From NCBI GenBank assembly GCA_014380155.1, contig JACMKJ010000408.1:1-11497 (forward strand): a stretch of DNA of 11,497 bases, given 5' to 3'. A program made the translations under genes and the position numbers. Position 1 is the stretch's first letter. Every line of letters begins with the position of its first letter. Shown here piece by piece: positions 9,413 to 11,497 of this stretch. The notes beneath the pieces are model-generated. The model did no database searches, was not told where the DNA came from, and saw nothing but the letters and a program-made list of their open reading frames with translations. Source of the DNA: Rhizobacter sp. Its GTDB lineage: Bacteria > Pseudomonadota > Gammaproteobacteria > Burkholderiales > Burkholderiaceae_C.

Positions 9413-10246
9413 CTACTTCGCCGCCGCCGGAAACACCGGCAACTTGCCCACGTCACGGGCATCGTGCTGCAGGATCACCGTCGCCTTCAACTGGGCCGCG
9501 AGTTTCTTGAAGCGGTCAAGTGAGGCCAAGGTTTCGGCACGGCTGGTGTTGAAGCTGGGCACGCCGTTCGATTCGTAGTTTTCGTGGAAGTGCGACAGGT
9601 CGCCGGTGATCAGCACGTTGCCCTTTTCCTTCAGGCGAACCAGCACGCTGTGGTGGCCGGGGGTGTGGCCCGGCGTGGTGAGCATGACCACCGTGCCGTC
9701 GCCGAACACGTCTTTGTCGAGCGGCACGGTTTCAAGCTTGGAGCCGCCGCTGATCCAGGGGGCGAAGAACGCGGGGTTGGCGCCCACTGGCTTGGCCGAG
9801 GTGACGTTGGCCCAGTCGCCGGGCCCGATCAGCAAGGTGGCCTGTGGGAACGAGGCCATCTGGCCGGTGTGGTCGGCGTGGTAGTGGCTGATGCCCACGA
9901 ACTTGATCTGCTCGGGCTTGATCTGCACTTGGGCCAGCAAGTCGACCAGGCTCACCTTGGGCGCCACGGCCCCGGCCGTCAGCGCGTGGCCGGTGTCCCA
10001 CAGCATGTACTCGTTGCCGTGCTTTATGAGGTAGCAGCTGAAGACGAAGGGGATCTTCACGCCCTGCATCGCAAAGGTGTCGGAGAAGCGGCCCACGTCG
10101 TTGGTGATGCCGGTGCCGCATTCGAGGCGCGTCAGGCTCACTTCGACCGCGTCGGCTGGTGCGGGTGCGGCCGGAGTCTGCGCGCAGGCCGAGAGCGAGA
10201 TCACGGCACTGGCGCAAAGCGCCCAAGAGAACGGGGTGAGCTTCAT
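9413..10246 (-). CDS. MBL-fold lipoprotein, N-acyl homoserine lactonase-like
   Basis: A 277-residue metallo-beta-lactamase-fold hydrolase with a lipoprotein signal: basic start, hydrophobic run 6-20 and lipobox LSAC with lipidated C21. Ala follows the Cys, so the +2 rule suggests outer-membrane retention. The two-metal site is complete: H121-x-H123-x-D125-H126, then H194 (TPGHTPGH), D216 (ITGD) and H261 (LQHD). Layout and C-terminal sequence (ENY, VP-F, S-R, HD, VFP) resemble the AiiA family of AHL lactonases, which open the lactone ring of quorum signals. However, the catalytic Tyr of AiiA (three residues after the bridging Asp) appears to be H219 here, so the true substrate may be another ester or lactone. 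The ATG at 10246 has a near-perfect AAGGAG five bases upstream; the frame extends to 10333, but that would bury the signal peptide. It is divergent from the MtfA-like gene. Confidence 0.85.
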   Translation of the reverse strand: MKLTPFSWALCASAVISLSACAQTPAAPAPADAVEVSLTRLECGTGITNDVGRFSDTFAMQGVKIPFVFSCYLIKHGNEYMLWDTGHALTAGAVAPKVSLVDLLAQVQIKPEQIKFVGISHYHADHTGQMASFPQATLLIGPGDWANVTSAKPVGANPAFFAPWISGGSKLETVPLDKDVFGDGTVVMLTTPGHTPGHHSVLVRLKEKGNVLITGDLSHFHENYESNGVPSFNTSRAETLASLDRFKKLAAQLKATVILQHDARDVGKLPVFPAAAK

Positions 10247-10251
10247 CGGGT

Positions 10252-10257
10252 CTCCTT
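10252..10257 (-). promoter_or_regulatory. Strong ribosome binding site fixing the lipoprotein start
   Basis: Reads AAGGAG on the minus strand, five bases before the ATG at 10246. It decides this start over in-frame upstream codons and exposes the lipoprotein signal peptide at the N-terminus. Confidence 0.8.
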
Positions 10258-10411
10258 GGATTTGTGGAAGGCCTGAGCAAAGTGGCGCGGGCGCAGCAGC
10301 ATGCACCAGCTTGCAAATCCCCTCTTGCTGCACGGTTCGTCACACGGCCCCGGCTTGAAACCTGGCCGGGCGCACACATTTGCTGGGTCTCGTCACAGCG
10401 AAGGCCAACCC

Positions 10412-11233
10412 GTGCCACTCGTCATCGTCCTGGGCCTGATGCTGTTGTTGGTGGCACTGTTTGCCGGCCAGCCTGTGCTCACCCAACTGCGCCGCGCGCG
10501 CATCCGGCGCCGGCCGTTCCCGGCCGAGTGGCGCGAGATCTTGCGCCGCCGGGTGCCTTATGTGCGCCACATGCCGGCCGATCTGCAGTTGCAGCTGAAG
10601 AAGCACATGCAGGTGTTCCTGGCTGAAAAGCCATTCATCGGCTGTGCGGGGCTCGAGGTCACTGAAGAGATGCGCGTGACCATCGCCGCCCAGGCCTGCC
10701 TGTTGATGCTCAACCGGCGGCTGCCGTCGTACTTTGCGGAGCTGCGGCAGATCCTCGTCTACCCGGGTGCGTTTCTGGTCGACCGGGTGCACACCGACGG
10801 CGCCGGCGTGTTGCAAGACCAGCGGCGTGCCTTGTCGGGCGAGTCATGGTCGCAAGGGCAGGTGATCTTGTCGTGGCAAGACACGCTGGACGGTGCGGCC
10901 GTGATCGACGACGGGCAGAACGTGGTGATCCACGAGTTTGCGCACCAGCTTGACCAGGAAAATGGCCACGCCAATGGCGCTCCGCTGTTGTCGGGCGCCA
11001 AACGTTACGCGCGCTGGTCGCAGGTGATGGCCACCGAGTTTGCGCGGTTGCAGGCGCAGGTCGATGCGGGCCAGCCGTCGCTGCTCAGTTCGTATGGCGC
11101 CACCAACCCGGCGGAGTTTTTTGCGGTGGCCACGGAGGTGTTTTTCGAGCAGCCCCGCCAACTGGCCACCGACAGCCCCGCGCTGTTCCAGGAGCTGAGC
11201 CTCTTCTACCGATTGAACCCGCTGAGCTGGTAG
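10412..11233 (+). CDS. mtfA: MtfA-like zinc metallopeptidase (M90 family) with N-terminal membrane helix
   Basis: A 273-residue relative of E. coli MtfA (265 residues), a zinc aminopeptidase that binds and titrates the glucose repressor Mlc. The zinc motif is H174-E175-F176-A177-H178 in IHEFAHQLDQENG. The third ligand is probably E235 in NPAEFFAV, about 60 residues on, as in E. coli. The segments ILVYPGAFLVD, SGESWSQG and SYGATNPAEFFAVATEVFFE are family hallmarks. Unlike the E. coli protein, residues about 2-21 (PLVIVLGLMLLLVALFAGQP) form a hydrophobic helix followed by many arginines, a likely inner-membrane anchor with the catalytic domain in the cytoplasm. The start is taken at GTG 10412, where AAGG lies seven bases upstream. 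An ATG at 10301 adds 37 unlikely residues, and an ATG at 10439 would cut the helix. No Mlc homologue is in view, so the regulatory role is not assured. Confidence 0.88.
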   Translation: MPLVIVLGLMLLLVALFAGQPVLTQLRRARIRRRPFPAEWREILRRRVPYVRHMPADLQLQLKKHMQVFLAEKPFIGCAGLEVTEEMRVTIAAQACLLMLNRRLPSYFAELRQILVYPGAFLVDRVHTDGAGVLQDQRRALSGESWSQGQVILSWQDTLDGAAVIDDGQNVVIHEFAHQLDQENGHANGAPLLSGAKRYARWSQVMATEFARLQAQVDAGQPSLLSSYGATNPAEFFAVATEVFFEQPRQLATDSPALFQELSLFYRLNPLSW

Positions 11234-11257
11234 CCGAACGGGCGGCCGGTTTTGGGG

Positions 11258-11294
11258 GTAACAGCCAAATGTGCAATACGCACATTCATGTTAC
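11258..11294. repeat. Nested inverted repeat upstream of the last gene
   Basis: An outer pair, GTAACA (11258-11263) and TGTTAC (11289-11294), encloses an inner pair, AATGTGC (11268-11274) and GCACATT (11280-11286), around the 5-base centre AATAC. The internal loop is 4 bases on the left and 2 on the right, so 13 pairs are possible in 37 bases. It begins 24 bases after the mtfA stop and ends 33 bases before the next start. It could be a regulator-binding site for the downstream gene or an mtfA transcript end; there is no T-run. Confidence 0.55.
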
Positions 11295-11327
11295 CGTCTC
11301 CACCCGATCACCGCCCTTCCCAGCCTC

Positions 11328-11497
11328 GTGAGTGCTCAACCAACCGACGCCGCACCGCATGCGGCAGCCCTGCTGCAGGCCTGCCGCGCCTTGTTGACGC
11401 CGCTGGCCGAGCTGGCCATTGCCAGGGGCTTGCACCATGCCGACCTCGACGAGCTGCTGCGCACCGCCTTCATCGACGCCGCCCTGGCCGCCCACCC
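11328..11497 (+). CDS. DUF6502-like protein, N-terminal fragment (3' end outside window)
   Basis: An open frame starts at GTG 11328 and runs without a stop to the window edge; 56 full codons are visible. The translation has an alanine-rich lead (MSAQPTDAAPHAAALL), then ACRALLTPLAELAIARGLHHADLDELLRTAFIDAA. This amphipathic helical pattern recalls the start of DUF6502 family proteins, where a helix-turn-helix-like segment around 'LLxPLAxLxLxxGxxxxdLxeLlrxafVdvA' is typical (recalled, not searched). The function of that family is unknown to me, though the segment could bind DNA. No good ribosome site precedes the GTG. Another in-frame GTG at 11271 lies inside the nested inverted repeat and is less likely. 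The start and family assignment are moderate; that the frame codes is supported by its codon-position bias. Confidence 0.6.
   Translation, partial: MSAQPTDAAPHAAALLQACRALLTPLAELAIARGLHHADLDELLRTAFIDAALAAH

Noticed and set aside
11267..11287. CRP-like site (TGTG...CACA) within the nested repeat
   Set aside because: The spacing between TGTG and CACA is seven bases, not eight, and the consensus GA/TC inner bases are missing.

Overview
The window reads as ordinary chromosomal DNA from a GC-rich betaproteobacterium, most likely Burkholderiales (the Rhizobacter/Piscinibacter/Methylibium sort). I infer this from the strongly GC-biased third codon positions, the style of the PurB, PyrF, KatG and MtfA-like proteins, and a gene start resembling DUF6502. 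No IS element, integrase, tRNA, rRNA, CRISPR array or compositional break is visible. I found no convincing multi-gene novel system. The points worth a second look are small regulatory dyads and a few family variants.

Layout. Positions 1-1536 hold two nucleotide-biosynthesis genes on the + strand: the 3' half of purB and a complete type 2 pyrF. They are followed on the + strand by a large membrane-bound hybrid sensor kinase (1585-4830) with six predicted membrane helices, four PAS domains, a histidine kinase core and a receiver. It converges on a minus-strand pair: an IclR-type regulator (6430-5687) and, 53 bases downstream, a short-chain dehydrogenase (5633-4848). The two convergent stop codons form the base of one compact hairpin.

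A 250-base divergent spacer (6431-6680) separates the regulator from katG (6681-8876), a full-length bifunctional catalase-peroxidase that ends at a textbook rho-independent terminator. Next come a 130-residue four-helix membrane protein of unknown function (8993-9385, +) and, convergent to it, a metallo-beta-lactamase-fold lipoprotein of the AHL-lactonase-like family (10246-9413, -). Divergent from that is an MtfA-like zinc peptidase with an added N-terminal membrane helix (10412-11233, +). The window ends inside a further + strand gene (11328 onward) whose N-terminus resembles DUF6502 proteins. It is preceded by a nested inverted repeat.

How the genes work together. purB and pyrF may be co-transcribed, since only 27 bases separate them. 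The IclR regulator and the dehydrogenase look like a self-contained, probably autoregulated catabolic unit whose substrate cannot be read from the sequence. The kinase has no neighbouring response regulator or HPt gene, so its partner must lie elsewhere. KatG is a peroxide-defence enzyme, and no oxyR or ahp gene is present in the window.
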